Below, one piece after another: positions 6,696-7,225 of a DNA stretch of 7,225 nt. Source of the DNA: Nitrososphaerales archaeon (GTDB lineage: Archaea; Thermoproteota; Nitrososphaeria; Nitrososphaerales; Gagatemarchaeaceae); the NCBI GenBank assembly GCA_030044375.1, contig JASHVX010000051.1, positions 1 through 7,225 of the forward strand, given 5' to 3'. A program made the translations under genes and the position numbers. Every line of letters starts with the position of its first letter. Within the stretch, counting starts at the first letter, position 1. The notes under the pieces are model-generated. The model ran no database searches. It was given only the letters and a program-made list of their open reading frames with translations, and was not told the origin of the DNA.

Positions 6696-6803
6696 GTGGA
6701 GTAATCAGAAGAACTCGTCTCCGTGAAAGACGCGGAGGAGACCGCCGTAAAATCGGCGCGTTGGGCAATTTACGCTAATCAATCCTCCCAGAGGCGGGTT
6801 TGA
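6696..6803 (+). pseudogene. Possible remnant of a small ORF interrupted by TAA (speculative)
   Basis: From GTG at 6696 the frame reads Val-Glu, then TAA at 6702-6704, and is then open for 33 codons to TGA at 6801. The open part (SEELVSVKDAEETAVKSARW and on) looks more like a protein than random sequence, and its first half favours G or C in third position. A TATA-like box lies about 35 bases before the GTG. An internal GTG at 6723 would give 26 residues. No family is recognised. It may be a gene broken by the nonsense codon, a short real ORF, or non-coding sequence. Confidence 0.15.
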
Positions 6804-6876
6804 CTCCCCGATGACCAAGCCACCCTGTTTGCGCCTATGCTGCACACCAAGTCTGGTTGGGCGCTTATGAAGGGCC

Positions 6877-6889
6877 AAACGATTTAATT
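6877..6889 (+). promoter_or_regulatory. Promoter-like box before cyclase paralogue 3
   Basis: AAACGATTTAATT resembles the AACGGATTTATCG box before the other two cyclases, with a shared AACG and GATTTA. It ends with GATTTA 33 bases before the TTG at 6920, about five bases further than in the paralogues, allowing a leader of several bases. The same element on the opposite strand, before a gene of the same family, supports a functional promoter. Confidence 0.45.
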
Positions 6890-6919
6890 CTGCATCGCCT
6901 CGTCGCCCTAGGTCAAGCT

Positions 6920-7225
6920 TTGTCCAACCCGGAGCGCCGCCTTGCCGCCATCACATTCGTAGATCTTGTAGGTTACACCCTGCTCTCCCAGAGGGACGAG
7001 GAGCTGGCCCTCAGACTGTTGGAAGAGTATCGCGGTACCCTCAGGTCCATCATCGTCAGGCACGATGGGAAGGAGGTCAAGACCATGGGCGACGGGTCCC
7101 TCGTCGAGTTCGCGAGCGCCCTTGAGGCAGTAAGGTGCGCCTTCGACATCCAGCAGGCGCTGCATGACCAGAACTCATCCCGGGCACCGGAGAGGAGGCT
7201 CCTGGCGCGCATAGGCATCCATGTG
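6920..7225 (+). CDS. Class III adenylate cyclase, N-terminal part (paralogue 3, cut by right edge)
   Basis: From a TTG at 6920, 102 residues read in frame to the last base of the window. They align without a gap from the start with the two upstream cyclases through residue 58: [19 protein letters not shown], then [17 protein letters not shown], ending at ARIGIHV. Metal ligands Asp15 and Asp58 and adenine-recognising Lys54 are conserved at exactly the same positions. The later Asp, Asn and Arg residues, the TolB-like domain and the TPRs would lie outside the window, so the full architecture is inferred from the paralogues. The usual Ala-Phe after the second Asp is Gly-Ser here. An in-frame TTG at 6857 would add 21 residues but lies upstream of the promoter box. 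The gene runs opposite to the other two and away from the reductase. Confidence 0.9.
   Translation, partial: MSNPERRLAAITFVDLVGYTLLSQRDEELALRLLEEYRGTLRSIIVRHDGKEVKTMGDGSLVEFASALEAVRCAFDIQQALHDQNSSRAPERRLLARIGIHV

Larger units (their letters stand above)
6603..6919. other. Intergenic region with inverted repeats, no convincing gene
   Basis: These 317 bases separate the reductase from the third cyclase. A TATA-like TTATAT at 6659-6664 is followed by an imperfect hairpin at 6667-6690. Further short stems are CTCCG/CGGAG (6719-6737), CGCCG/CGGCG (6743-6758), CGTAAA/TTTACG (6746-6774) and GCGCC/GGCGC (6831-6864). They partly exclude each other and do not fold into a tRNA or any RNA family I recognise. 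A possible small decayed ORF lies at 6696-6803. The cyclase promoter box is at the right end. The region is worth an RNA search, but no RNA gene can be claimed. Confidence 0.45.

Noticed and set aside
6700..6815. tRNA gene, suggested by GGGTTTGACTCCC resembling a T-arm
   Set aside because: The T-loop would lack the conserved C56, the outer T-stem pairs fail, no matching acceptor stem is found, and the candidate anticodon loop has six bases.
1..7225. CRISPR arrays, insertion sequences, integrases, attachment sites
   Set aside because: No regularly spaced repeats, transposase or integrase motifs, or terminal inverted repeats were seen; the largest repeats are the cyclase paralogues themselves.

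Overview
The window is about 7.2 kb of moderately high-GC DNA, most likely from an uncultured archaeon. The evidence is indirect. Start codons mostly lack a Shine-Dalgarno sequence. A/T-rich TATA-like boxes sit about 25-40 bases before several starts, the spacing expected for archaeal leaderless or short-leader mRNAs. The genes use AGG/AGA arginine and ATA isoleucine codons freely despite the GC content. No rRNA or other marker gene is present, so a bacterial origin is not strictly excluded.

Layout, left to right. Positions 1-624 (minus) hold the N-terminal 208 residues of a membrane-anchored or secreted protein that runs off the left edge. Positions 859-1254 (minus) encode a single-domain VOC/glyoxalase-like protein. 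Positions 1352-3292 and 3522-5462 (minus) encode two full-length paralogues with the same three-part architecture: class III adenylate cyclase catalytic domain, TolB-like N-terminal domain, TPR array. Positions 5619-6602 (plus) encode a YajO-like aldo/keto reductase. Positions 6603-6919 contain no convincing gene but hold several short inverted repeats and perhaps a decayed small ORF. From 6920 to the right edge (plus) a third cyclase paralogue begins and is cut off by the window.

The main theme is a local family of three soluble cyclase-TolB-TPR proteins. All three align at the same start codon, TTG, followed by Ser. The two complete genes are exactly 1941 bases each and carry the same 13-base box 24-25 bases before the TTG. 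The third has a related box. The boxes look like a shared promoter retained through duplication and imply essentially leaderless transcripts. The catalytic metal, adenine-recognition and transition-state residues are present wherever they can be checked, so active, ATP-using cyclases are predicted. The aldo/keto reductase and the VOC protein look like ordinary metabolic enzymes beside the cyclases. No shared operon is evident, because each gene has its own gap and three have their own likely promoter.

No tRNA, rRNA, CRISPR array, transposase or integrase was found.
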